From Blepharisma japonicum (lineage: Eukaryota; Ciliophora; Heterotrichea; Heterotrichida; Blepharismidae): a stretch of 64,000 nt of DNA. Under the pieces are notes generated by a model that was not told the DNA's origin, did not search any database, and saw only the letters and a program-made list of their open reading frames with translations. Where the stretch lies: the NCBI GenBank assembly GCA_949751835.1, contig CATKHK010000067.1, forward strand, positions 124,001-188,000. The letters run 5' to 3'. Positions 35,493 through 46,256 of this stretch are shown here, one piece after another. The stretch's first letter is position 1, and each line of letters starts with the position of its first letter. The translations under genes and the position numbers were made by a program.

Positions 35493-36440
35493 ATGCTTCA
35501 AGAAATAAAAGCTCTACCAAAAGTGGTAAAAAAAACATAGGAATTGCATGCGCATTTGAATGGATGCTTAAGAAAAGAGACTTTGATAGAGTTTTTAGCA
35601 GAAGAAGGCAGAAATGAAGAGTTTGAGAAAGAATTGACGATGGATGAAGCATTTAGGCTGTTTTCAGTGGTGCATTCTGTAGTGACGAGGCCAGATAGGG
35701 TTGAAAGGATTACTAGAGAAATGCTAGAAGACTTTGAGAAGGAAAATACAGTTTATATAGAAATCCGTACTTCCCCAAAAGCCACACAATTTATGACGAA
35801 ATTGGAATACATAAATGCAATTATTAAAGCAATAAGGGAGTTTCAGGGAAAAATGGTCACAAAGGTATTGATTAGTGTAAACAGAGCACAAAGTGTGGAA
35901 GCAGCTTGGGAAAACATAGAATTAGCTAAAAATTTCCCAGAATGTGTAGGAGTTGAATTTTCTGGGAATCCAAACATTGCCAAATTTAAAGATTTCTTAG
36001 AAGTATTTAATCATGCAAGAGAAATTGGAATGAAGGTTTCTATACATACAGCAGAAATTCCAGACCTAGAAGATACTTTAGAGATCATCAGGTTTAGGCC
36101 TGATAGGCTAGGCCATTGTTGCTATTTAGAGACAGAGGCTGAAAATTTAATAATAGAGAATCGTATACCCATAGAAATTTGTCCAAGCTCCAATATGGCA
36201 ACTATGGGATTGACAAGCATGATTGATCATCACTTTGGAAGATTTTATGAGAGATCTCACCCAATTGCGATTTGCACTGATGATACACTTCTTTTGAACA
36301 CAACTTTATCAAAGGAATATTATTTGGTAGCAGAAACTTTTCATCTTACCGTAGACGATCTAAAAAGAATAGTCAGAGAGAGTGCTTTGATGTCATTTTT
36401 TGATTGGCACACAATTTATTTTGCTCAAAATCCACTATAA
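35493..36440 (+). CDS. ADAL: N6-methyl-AMP/adenosine deaminase-like protein
   Basis: Exons 35493-35525 and 35541-36440 (310 aa). Splicing a 15-nt intron gives MLQEIKALPKVELHAHLNGC, the ADAL N-terminus with the zinc-binding HAH motif. Other active-site parts are intact: SIHTAEI (His and catalytic Glu), RLGHCCYLE, EICPSSN and CTDDTLL (Asp pair). Enzymes of this clade (plant MAPDA, human ADAL) deaminate N6-methyl-AMP to IMP, clearing modified nucleotides from RNA turnover. An ordinary adenosine deaminase is the alternative, but length and motif flanks favour ADAL. Reading from the apparent TTG at 35544 would omit the true start. Confidence 0.93.
35526..35540 (+). other. 15-nt mini-intron (ADAL)
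   Basis: GTAAAAAAAACATAG, phase 0, between Val11 and Glu12 (LPKV then ELHAH). Retention would add an in-frame TAG. Confidence 0.92.
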
Positions 36441-36516
36441 TTCTTAATAGCAAATATTTTCTTTATTAATGCATTAATTAAATTATTAGGTAAATTCTTA
36501 TATTTGAATTAAATTT

Positions 36517-36972
36517 TTAATTTGTTTTAGTAAAAGAAAAAGGTTGAGGATCAGAGAAAATCACTTCTTTTTTAGGCGGAATCGTGCTGCTTACTTCAAT
36601 ATTTCTTTCTTCTGGAACTATTGGTCTTAGCCCTCTAAGAATTCCATATAAGAGCGGGACACTTTTAGATTCCATTGTTTCTGATATTTTAAGCTCTCTT
36701 GATATAAAGGCTCTTTCAAAGGGAGGCTGAGCTGGCTGGCCACTTTCTGCAACGAGGACTGAAAGGGTATGGTTATATCCATTATATTCTAGATACTCGC
36801 GGATTAGCTCATTTATTATCACATTTTCTTGGCTTAGTCTAGGTCTGGAAGGTTCTCTGTCATCTAAGGCAGAAAATATTTCTGCTCTTATTTTAGCTTT
36901 AAGGTCTCCAAGGACTCCTCTAGCTTCTAGGGTTTCTTTTAAAGCGTTTTTTAGGTCTTCTATTGATGCCAT
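36517..36972 (-). CDS. CEP20: Centrosomal protein CEP20 (FOPNL/FOR20)
   Basis: 151 aa, ATG 36972 to TAA 36517. The N-terminal block LKETLEARGVLGDLKAKIRA and the LisH region INELIREYLEYNGYNHTLSV, followed by LVAESGQP and SVPLLYGILRGL, match FOR20 along its length. The family sits at centrioles and basal bodies; in Paramecium and human cells it is needed for basal body docking and ciliogenesis. The tail after residue 110 is specific to this lineage. No TGA is used. It is convergent with ADAL (76 bp between stops). Confidence 0.94.
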   Translation of the reverse strand: MASIEDLKNALKETLEARGVLGDLKAKIRAEIFSALDDREPSRPRLSQENVIINELIREYLEYNGYNHTLSVLVAESGQPAQPPFERAFISRELKISETMESKSVPLLYGILRGLRPIVPEERNIEVSSTIPPKKEVIFSDPQPFSFTKTN

Positions 36973-37134
36973 TTTAAGTATATAGAGATTTGGGATGATT
37001 ATTTAAATCCTTTCAAGAAATTTTTACAATACTTCAATTTATTATTTTCATTGAAAATGTTAATCTCACAAACTTATATTCATTTAATGTTTCTGAATTT
37101 ATTTGAACTCATCAATATTTAACCTTAGATAAGA

Positions 37135-37461
37135 TTAGAGATTCCTGATACTTGTAAGATCAAATGGAAGACTCAAAGGTTCATCTTTTGCTCTATTTCT
37201 CTCCAAGAAATTAAGCTGAGCTGGACGATTTGGAGGCTTATAGACGTGCAAGTGCATGAATTCATCATCTCCTGTTCTAACCTTAATCTTGTAATTGGTT
37301 CCATAAATTTCTTGCTTTCTATATTCAGCGCACTTCATCCAACGATAGCTCTTCCCAACGCTTTCTTCAATTGCAGGCTTTAAAAATCCTACAAGCTCAG
37401 AGCAAGTAGAATCTGGGCCAATAGGAGCTGAAAATCCTGTCTCATCATATTGCTTTGACAT
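37135..37461 (-). CDS. Stefin-type cystatin (cysteine protease inhibitor)
   Basis: 108 aa, ATG 37461 to TAA 37135, with no signal peptide. The cystatin core is visible: the N-terminal Gly region, a helix (VGFLKPAIEESVGK), the first hairpin QEIYGTNYKIKV (equivalent to QVVAGTNYFIKV of stefins) and DDEFMHLHVYKPP as the strand before the second loop. Stefins block papain-like proteases in the cytosol. The QxVxG loop reads QEIYG, so the central Val is replaced by Ile and the next residue by Tyr; inhibition is likely but unproven. Confidence 0.88.
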   Translation of the reverse strand: MSKQYDETGFSAPIGPDSTCSELVGFLKPAIEESVGKSYRWMKCAEYRKQEIYGTNYKIKVRTGDDEFMHLHVYKPPNRPAQLNFLERNRAKDEPLSLPFDLTSIRNL

Positions 37462-37813
37462 TTTATTGAATTAAGGGATTTACATTTGGATTTAAATAAT
37501 ATTGTTGATGCAAATAAGATTTATTATATATTTTTTGTTATGGGATATATATATTTCAAGCGCTAATTGTATTGGAAGAGTTTACTATTAATATGAGATA
37601 GTAAGGATAACGATACTGATACTTACATTAATAGGCGATATTATAATTTTAATAATAAAATTCACAAAAATTATAGCTTAAATGCAACTTTTTCTTTTTT
37701 TTTAAAACTCTATTAAAATTTCCCATTCTCTTTACTAATTGAAAAGCATGAATCTTAATTTACTGCCCAAACTGTTAAAATGGTGGTTTTGATAAGATTA
37801 TAAAAAGAATAAA
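37462..37813. promoter_or_regulatory. AT-rich divergent spacer
   Basis: Lies between the starts of the stefin gene and the PH-kinase gene. No gene is seen. Confidence 0.5.
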
Positions 37814-39193
37814 ATGCAATCAATATTCGAAGAAATAGAATATTTACATAAAACTCCTTTCTGAAAGAAAATTGAAAATCATCAATCCCTAGAAACTGAT
37901 AAACTGCTATATCGAGGCAAGCTTTTAGAGCTCAAATCTTCTGGAAAAACAAGGGAAAGTTTTTTTTCTTTGACAACCAAATATTTGTTCTCATCCAAAA
38001 CTGGACACTCAAGGCCAAATAAAAAAGCAGTTATAAAGTTTAGAGTAATTGAACCATTTATAGAAGAAAGAGAGGATACTGTCAAATATGGATTTCAAAT
38101 TATTTTGCATAAACATAGCAAACTATTTTACACAGAATCAATTGAAGAACTAGATAAATGAATGGATTATCTAGCAATGGTTGGGATTATGACCAAAATT
38201 GAAGATGATTACCAAATAACCAAACTCCTCGGGAAAGGGAGCTATGCGAATGTGTATTTAGCCAGGGATCTTTGCACAGATAAAGAGTATGCAATAAAAG
38301 CCATTGATAAATCACTTATTAAAAGTAAAAATACTTTTAATGGGATGGTGAATGAAATTGATATTCTCAGAACTCTGGATCATCCAAATATAGTAAAGGT
38401 CCATAAAGTCTACGAATCTGAAACCCATATACAATTAGTCCTAGATTACATAAAAGGTGGAAGTCTTTTAGCCAGATTGCATAATAAAGGTCCATTAACA
38501 GAAAAACAATCAAAAAAGTTTATGAAAAAACTACTGGAATTACTTGTATATTTAGAAGATTCTAGCATAATTCACAGAGACATTAAACTAGAAAACATTT
38601 TATTATTGTCTGAAAACAGCACTTCACATTTTAAATTGGTGGATTTTGGCTTTTCAGGGTATTTAAAAGATAAGGAAACTGCATATTGTGGGACTCCAGG
38701 ATATATGGCTCCTGAAATCATTAGAAATATTCCATATGGCCTAAAAGCAGATATTTTTAGTGCTGGAATTTTATTGTATATACTTTTATCAAATCAATCA
38801 CCCTTCATAGGTGACACAGCAAATGAAGTAATTGAAAGCAATAAAAGATGCAAAATTTTTTTTGATAGCAAGTATTTTCTAATTGCTTCTTGTGAAGCAA
38901 TCCATACTATTATGGAAATGACTAGTGCCAGCCCTGCAGCTAGACTTTCTGCAAAAGAGCTGCTCAAACTTAGGTGGTTTACAAAGGAAAAATCAAGCAG
39001 GCTGAAAAATAGGACACATACTGACGACATAGTATGTGTAGATTCTGATAAAAAGAAAAGAAGAGGAAGCATGTCACACAAAACAAAAGGCCATGAATTG
39101 GAAAAAAATGATGTAAAAAGTAGATCAAATGTAAAAAATGAAAATAGAGCAAGAAGTAAATCCTTATATGAAATAAAAGATGAAGGCTCATAG
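37814..39193 (+). CDS. PH domain plus CAMK-like Ser/Thr protein kinase
   Basis: 459 aa, ATG 37814 to TAG 39191, with TGA=Trp at 37862 and 38159. Residues about 30-120 look like a PH domain: LLYRGKLLELKSS, SFFSLTTKYLFSS, and the C-terminal helix SIEELDK-W-MDYLA, where the invariant PH Trp is the TGA. The kinase follows at about 133-390 with GKGSYANVYLA, AIKAI, HRDIKLEN, VDFGFSG, GTPGYMAPEI and SAGILLYILL, so it is predicted active. The C-terminal tail is basic and Lys-rich. An N-terminal PH domain suggests phosphoinositide or membrane recruitment, by analogy with AKT-like kinases, although the kinase domain itself looks CAMK-type. Confidence 0.85.
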
Positions 39194-39642
39194 TTAAAGT
39201 AGCGTATCTTATAATTCAAAATTATAAGAATAATTCATTTATAGGATTTACATATCTCAATTATTTTCTTTAAATAACTTAATTAAATAAGCAATATAGC
39301 AAAATTATACCCAATTTTAAACTTAATACAAATTTAAAACTTTTTATCCGTTCATCATTTTAGATATCTATAAAGTTGCTAATTTTCCGATTTTATTCTT
39401 CTAACCTTACTATAAAACATAATTTTTAAATTTGGCTTTTCATCAGTTACATTCTACGAAATAAAAATGATTTGTCTATATTTATCTTTATGTCCTTACA
39501 CTTTTATGTCTTCACATCATAAATTCTCATTCCCCTGCTTCCAATTTCCAACATAATTTTTTTAATATAAAGTTTTTTGCTTAAAACTAATACAAATAGT
39601 ATTCTTTACCAACTATCCATTAATATAAATTTAAATTTAAGG
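39194..39642. other. AT-rich intergenic spacer with a hairpin near its left end
   Basis: Contains the inverted repeat at 39208-39228; otherwise nothing coding is seen. Confidence 0.5.
39208..39228. repeat. Perfect inverted repeat (9-bp arms, 3-nt loop)
   Basis: Arms 39208-39216 (CTTATAATT) and 39220-39228 (AATTATAAG) around CAA, starting 15 nt after the kinase stop codon. It could be a 3'-UTR hairpin, but such AT palindromes also occur by chance in this base composition. Confidence 0.5.
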
Positions 39643-40200
39643 ATGACAGACCACCAAAATACCAGCAACAGTGATATTGAGCGCATACTATCAAGCCAAG
39701 TTTGGAAAAAACGGTCCCTTACAATGCGAACTACCACATCCGAAATCCATAGAAAGCTTAGAATTGATTGCTCCAAAACAAGCACATGTAATAATACTTT
39801 ATCAACCCCGAACCTTCCTCCTATAAAAGAAAGCTTTTTAAATAAGCTAAAATCTGCAACACTACCTCCCTTGTCTCCATCAGATTTATCTTTTAGCCCT
39901 GACCATAGCAAACGACTATTTCGATTAGCAATTCCTTATAAAACGTTAGCAAGCTCACTTAAATCTCAAATTAAAACGATAAAAATAAACACTGAGTCAA
40001 TAAGAGTACCGGTATTCCCAAAGGCACCGTTTGGAAGTCATAAAAATGAAGTCGTTCCAGAATTCGAAGAATTGACTTTTGATTATACAAATATACACGA
40101 TATTGAGCTTAAAGCGAACCAAATTAAATGCCTTTCAGGAAGAATGAAATCTGAAGGCTTATTCGCAAACCTGCTGGCGAAATCAGCAGACTTAAAATAA
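39643..40200 (+). CDS. Hypothetical protein, 185 aa
   Basis: The first ATG is at 39643 (the frame is open upstream but without ATG); TAA at 40198-40200. Ser/Thr/Pro-rich with a repeated PPL pattern (NLPPIKESFLNKL, ATLPPLSPSDL), probably disordered, and no known domain. It is convergent with the ankyrin gene, with only 14 bp between stops. Confidence 0.55.
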   Translation: MTDHQNTSNSDIERILSSQVWKKRSLTMRTTTSEIHRKLRIDCSKTSTCNNTLSTPNLPPIKESFLNKLKSATLPPLSPSDLSFSPDHSKRLFRLAIPYKTLASSLKSQIKTIKINTESIRVPVFPKAPFGSHKNEVVPEFEELTFDYTNIHDIELKANQIKCLSGRMKSEGLFANLLAKSADLK

Positions 40201-40214
40201 ATTACTTAAATTTT

Positions 40215-40883
40215 TTATTCTAATCAATAGTCATTCCACCTATTTTTTCCTCCTGCATTTCGAAGAATTTCGGCAATTCTTAAGGCTTCTGAGTCAGATA
40301 TATTTTCGACTAAATTCAGTGGCATTAATTTGAATTTATTTATAGGGTTTACATTTGCATGTTTCTGAATAAGTAACTCTACCAAACTTCTTTCTAGCCT
40401 TAGGCAAGCAAAGTGCAAAGCAGTGTTATATCCTTCACTTTCCATATCATCAATATGTATCCCACCTTCCAGCAAAACATCAAGGACTTTATTATAATTT
40501 TCATCATCGACCCAAGTCATTGCAAACTTTGGCAAGGTTCCTTTAAAAATAGTATGGCTCAAATCCAGCCCGTTTTTTATCAAACATTGAAGAATATCCA
40601 AATCATTATTTGATAACGCTAAGTTAAAAGCTCTTGCTATATATCAGCATAATAAAATAGTATTTCCTCTATTTTTTATAAGATTGTCAAGCTTCTCTTT
40701 ATCTCTATCTTCTACAGCTTCAAAAATCTCTTCATTAAGCTTCATAGTTTTTTCCATCATTTCTGTGTCATTTTTAAGCTCTTCCATATATTGCATTTCT
40801 TGGTTTAATGACTCAAATCTTAGTAATCCTGTATGTTCTTCTTCTGGTACTTCAGCAGTAAATACTCTCTGCCCAAGTTCCAT
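40215..40883 (-). CDS. Ankyrin-repeat protein, 222 aa
   Basis: ATG 40883 to TAA 40215-40217; TGA=Trp at 40644 and near the end at 40224. After an acidic helical N-terminus (EELKNDTEMMEKTMKLNEE) come ankyrin-like units: NNDLDILQCLIKNGLDLS, YNKVLDVLLEGGIHIDD, YNTALHFACLRLERSLVELL and a capping unit ending in ILRNAGGKNRW. A protein-binding adaptor; partner unknown. The start lies 27 bp from that of the divergent INCENP-like gene. Confidence 0.75.
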
Positions 40884-40910
40884 AATAAATAATCTATTTA
40901 AACTTGAAAA

Positions 40911-41501
40911 ATGCTTGACCAAATCCAACCTCACATAAGAAAAATTGAAAAACTGATTGACGAGACCTGTCTAGAAGCCGAAAATCTTCAACAAGCTATG
41001 AAATCACAATTACAGAGTTCAAAAGAAAAAATTCTTTCTCAGCTGCGCAACAGTACAAATCCAAAAATTCTTAGTCCATTTGCATCTAAAATTCTGAAAT
41101 CTTGGCGGGATCCGTCTATTTCTTGTCAACCGAGTATGAGTGAAAATATATTTACGCTGAAGAGAAAACCTGTGTGCTCAAGTACTGGGATAAAAAAATT
41201 TAAAGCAAGTGCTAAAGTAAGCGATGCAAGCACAATTGTAGATGAGCAAGCTGATTTTGAGAGTGACTCAGAGAATGAAGGATTTAAAATCAATTATAAA
41301 GTCCCTGGATGGGCTAAAGATGTGATGAGTCATTGAAAAGAAGTTAATGCAAAGCATGATCCTGAAGCAATTTTTGCGCCGATAAGAACACCACAAGGAT
41401 CAGGAATCTTGTGTGATTTAAAGGAAATTTTTCCACAGTCGAAAAGAGCGTATGAGCAAAGAGGAGATTCAGGAAATTGGCATTATAAAAAAATTAATTA
41501 A
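40911..41501 (+). CDS. INCENP: INCENP-like protein with C-terminal IN-box
   Basis: 196 aa, ATG 40911 to TAA 41499, with TGA=Trp142 at 41334. The C-terminal 65 residues follow the IN-box pattern: VPGWAKDVMSHW, then DPEAIFAPI, LCDLKEIFP and RGDSGNW, which stands where INCENP/Sli15 have the RxSSANW motif. The IN-box wraps and activates Aurora B kinase in the chromosomal passenger complex. The N-terminus (PHIRKIEKLIDETCLEAENL) is helical and could pair with survivin/borealin partners. At 196 aa it is far shorter than animal INCENP (about 900) because the long middle helix is missing. Homology is inferred from motif order only. Confidence 0.68.
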
Positions 41502-41583
41502 TTTATCATTAGGAATGTATTTATTAAATTTAAAATTCTAAATAATGCAGAAATTGAAAAATAAGATTTTTAAGTAAACAAAA

Positions 41584-44500
41584 TTAGTCCTTTTTATTAA
41601 AAATGCTCCACCTTCCTTTTTTGCTCTCCCTCATAGATCCTTCTGAATGAATAGCATCATCTTGAAGGCTCAACTGAGATTTGATAATCTGTACAATTGC
41701 TTGAGATTCTTTATTTAAAGGTGGAAGAGTTTTTATTAAATTTGTAAAAGAGTTTCTCAAATGTTCTGTATCAAAATTCATAAATTGCTTATGTTGAAGT
41801 TCTTTTATATTTTCTTTAAGAACTTTTGTGAGCTCTAGAGTAGTCTGCAACTTATTTTTTTTGTTGGAAAGTCTTTTAGTTAAATCATCAATTATCTTTT
41901 TTTGCTCTAAGATTTTGAAATGGGCTCGATAGTTAGGCTCTTGGTTTTGAGACGAACTGTCAACTGATACAGTATCATGATCGTGAACTGAAGAAGTAGG
42001 AGACTCACTTGATAATTGAGGATAATTCGCTTTATGGGGGCTTTCGGCAGAAATTATATCAATATCATGGTCAATACTGATTGATTGAGGCTTCGATATA
42101 TATCTATTAAATAAATTAACCAATGATTCCGGAATTTTTCTTTCATTGTTTTTCTCAATGAAATTTTCTAATTGATTTATTAAATCTTGAATATTTTTCG
42201 AAGATTTTTCTTCACTTGCTTTTGAATTTTCAGAGTCATGGGAACCTCTCCTCAAGCCTTCTTGTGAAGTATCAATAAATAGCTTTATATTTGAAGACCT
42301 AAATTGGACTCCTTCCCCAGGAGGCTCTGTTAAAGGAGCAGAGTTTTTTCTTGTAATTAAACCTTTATCTTGCTGCTTTAGAGCTCTTAATTCATTTTCT
42401 AACGAGTCTATATTAGTTTGATAGGTAATTTCTTCATTTTGGATCCTATTTTTGAGCTCGCTATTTTTTTTCTTTTCGCTTTCATAGTCATTTATTGTTA
42501 TTTCTAGCTTAGATTTAGATTTGGCGAGTTCATAGTCTAATTGGTTTATTTTTTGTTGCAGAGAATCAACCATTTCATTTTTTTCATTAATAATTTTGGT
42601 GTTTTCAATGTTTATTGTTTCAAGCTCAGCAATTTTACTTTCTAGCTGTATTTTCATTTTAGTGAAATTGTTATTAGAAGATTCCATTGAAGCTAGCTGA
42701 GACTGGAGTTGAATATTATGATCTCTAAGTTGATTCCCTGAAAGTTGAGATGATGCAATTGCAGATTGTAATCTTTGTTCTAAATACTCTTTATCTTCTG
42801 TCAGCTTCACAATTATAGATTTTTTATTTGCAAAGTCAGCTGAAATTTCAGAGATCTTCTTCTTAAGGTTTTTTATTTCTTCATTTAAATTTTGGATTAT
42901 TTTTGTGTTTGAGTTTATTATTTTTTGATAATTTTCATTTTCTTCAAATTGTTTCGTAGAGCTAAATTTCTCCGATTGTAAATTATCATTGAGCCTTGAC
43001 AAATTTGCTTCAGCATCTTCTAACTTCTTTGCAATTTCATATTTACTTATTTTTATATCTTGAAGTTGCTCTTTTAGCTCCTTCTCTCTTGCAATAGCTG
43101 AAAGTCTCTCCTCCTCTAAAGCCTTTAATTTATTAGTGGTTTCTTCTGTGTATTTAATGCAAAATTTTTCTAACTGGGAATTTCTCTCACAAATTTTTTC
43201 GTATTCATGTTTAATTTCATTTAAAATACTTTCGAGGTTTGGAAGAATTTCTATTTCTGAATAATCTTTTTGCGTTATTTTTTTGATAATTTCAATAATA
43301 TCCTTGCCATTTCCTAAGGTCTGCAGATTCGTATTTGTTGCTGTTTTTGTTGCAAGATTTTCATGGATATCTTTTAGAGTGCTGATTTCTTTAGTGAGGA
43401 TTTCAATTTGTTCACTTTGATCAGATAAGACTTTTGCTTTTTCATTTTCAATCTCTTTAACTCTTTCATTATGCCTCAATATAGTTTTTTCTTGTTCAGA
43501 TTGAAACTCATTAGTTAATTTTTCTGAAATCTCAGCTATTGCAATTTTCGCTTCTTTGTTAATATTTTTTTCTCTTTGAAAGTTTTTTGTCATCTCATTA
43601 AGCTCTAAATAAGCACTATCAATTTGTGATCTTAATTCATTATTTTCATTTATAACTTCATTCAATTCATTCTCAAGCTCTCCTTGAAGCTCAATTTTCT
43701 CCTCAAGCTTTGAAGTGCTGTTCCGTAAAATTTTATTTAATTCAAATATTTTTTCATTAAGATTGTGGATTTTTTCTTCTGTGTCACGACTATTGTTTCT
43801 TATGATAGTTTCAAGTTTTGTTATGTTCTCGTTGAGCTCTTCAATTGTTAAGTCTTTTTCAATGATTTTAGATGCTTCTCTTTTTTCTATTAAGCTAATG
43901 TTTTCCTGGAGACTTTGAATTTGGGACTCATAGCTATTATTTAGACCACTCATTTCGGTTTTTAGATTTTCATTTATAATTTGTAGATTATAGCATTTTT
44001 CTCTTGAGTCATGCAATTCTTTTTCTAGTTGGCTATTTCTATTATCATATTCATTTTTTTGTGACTTTATTTTACTTTCAAGATCTTCTATTTCATTTCT
44101 CATTTCTACTTCTAATTGAATACTAAATGTATCAAATTCATTTTTCTGTGCTTTCATTTGTTTTTCAAGAATATCAATTTCACTCCTCAAGTCTGAATTT
44201 ATTTTCAATAGTTTCTCAAACTCCCTATTTTTGCTAGTCTCATTTATGTCTTGAGTTTCATCAATATTTGCAAGCTTTTTTTCAAGAATTTGGTTCGTGT
44301 CTTCAAGTTCTCTTAATTTTTTATTTACCTCTCGCAATTTTTGAGTGTTAGCCTCATCACTTATTTTTTGGGATTTTTTGAGTGATTTATTCAATTCTTT
44401 CAGCTCACTTATTAAGGCCTTATTTTTTTCGTCATTCAATGATTTTTCTTTTAAATCAGAAATATTTTGTTTACATATCATTTTGATTTTAAATAAAATT

Positions 44501-46221
44501 TCTTCTGATTTTTTAACCTTATTTTCATTAAGTGAAATGATATGTGATATCTTTTTAGAGAATTCCTCAATTTTTTGGTTATAATTCAATATTTCATTCA
44601 TAAATATGTTTTTGATCATGAATAACATTTTTTCAGTTTTATTTTTTTCTTCTCTAATTTTTGAAAGCTCTTGATTTGATTTTGGAGACTGATGAAAAAT
44701 TTCTTTCATATTTTTCATAGTAGTCTTCAATTCAGAGTTTTGAATTTTCATATCTTCTATAGCTTTGTCTTTTTCTTTTAATTCATTATTCATTTTCTCT
44801 TTCAATTTGCCCATTTCTCTAATAATTTTTTTATTTTCTCTATTTTTCTCTTCAATAACGTTATTAAAATTTTCGTTTTTTTCTTTTTCTATTTGAATTT
44901 CCTCTTCAAGTTTTTTTAAACAGTCATTTTCCTTGTTTTCTATTGTTATGCTGCTTGTCGAATGCTTATTTGGTGTTTTTGCTAAAACCTCTAAAAATTT
45001 GTCACTTTCAAATTCCCTTATAATCTGTCTCAGTTTTGCTTTAGAATTTTCACATTTTTCAAGGGTTTCACTTCTATCAGCCTCTGAATTTAAAATTGCT
45101 CTTTCCGCTCGTATACTTGCATCAATAAAGTTTTTAGCAGCTTTTATAACTGTATTGGCCTTAGCTTGAATAAGAGTTATAGTACTGCTCGTGTTTTTGC
45201 TCTCTATATCTTGATTAGACTTAGTTGCTAATAACCCAACTGAATTATTTCTCATATGGTTTACTTTTCATGCCTTAAAAATATCTCTTTCCTCAATTGT
45301 TTTTTCTAGCTTTTGTTTAGTTTCTATCAATTCTTTTTTAATATTATGAAATTCTTTGTTTTGTGGTGATACTGACCTTGAAATAGGAGAATTTGACCTT
45401 GATATCCTAAGAGGGCTAAACTCTTTTGTTTTTGGGATATATGGTTTTATTAATTCTCTGCTGTTTTGCCTTTGCTTTGCTATAGGGACTGGTGATCCAG
45501 AAACAGTTGATCGAGCTGGAGAAAACCCTGAAGCACTCATCCTCAGCTTTTTCATTTCATTTCCTTCACATCTAGATGTTGGCCTTGATTCTTCAGTTTT
45601 AATTTTGCATGGTGTTTCTTGGCAATTTTTGAAATCCCTGATTTGTTTATTTAATTCTTTTACCATCTTTTCAAGTCCATGCTTTTCTTTTCTCAACTTC
45701 AAATTTTCCATATCTTTCATCTTGATCAATTTGAAATATTTATCTTTCTCCCTTTGTAATTCTTTTTCAAATTTCCTGTTAAACCCTTCCTCATTGTCGT
45801 GAACTCCCACTATTAGCTTAATTTCACTAATAATTCATCTAGCAGTTTTCCTATTTTCACTATTATTCATGCAAAGCTCGAAAATTTTTTCTTCAATTGT
45901 TTTCAGTTTTGATTTTTTGTCTGCTTTTAAGCTATTTTTCTCATCAATCACAGCATTTAAATCATTTTGAATTTTTTTCTTTTCTTCTAACAGCTCACTG
46001 ATAGACTCGGTGTTTTTAGCGTCCTGATTATCAATTTCTTGATTTATTTGTGAAGTGTTTTCTTGTAATACATTTGCACATTTTCCCACAAAGTCTATAT
46101 ACTTTTGTTCTAATGCTAGCAATTTTGACTGGAGCCCTGTAATAATCCCATCATTTTCCTCAGGCTCTAATCCACTTGCAGTATAAGAAATTTTTTGTTG
46201 TTGAAGAGTCTCTCGATTCAT
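41584..46221 (-). CDS. Giant coiled-coil protein, 1545 aa
   Basis: ATG 46221 to TAA 41584, one frame with TGA=Trp at 45835 and 45268. Almost the whole chain is Glu/Lys/Asn/Leu-rich coiled coil (for example KIEELNENITKLETIIR and NSDLRSEIDILEKQMK). A Ser/Pro/Arg-rich break lies at about residues 210-280 (SPLRISRSNSPISRSVSPQ), and a Ser-rich non-coiled stretch at about 1270-1410 with SSESPTSSVHDHDTVSVDSS. The C-terminus has a short conserved-looking segment (TLPPLNKESQAIVQIIKSQL). Resembles golgin, centriolar-satellite or M-phase scaffolds only by composition; the family is not recognised. Confidence 0.75.
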
Positions 46222-46256
46222 ATTAAAATTATTGTTAATTTTAATTTAAATTGTGT

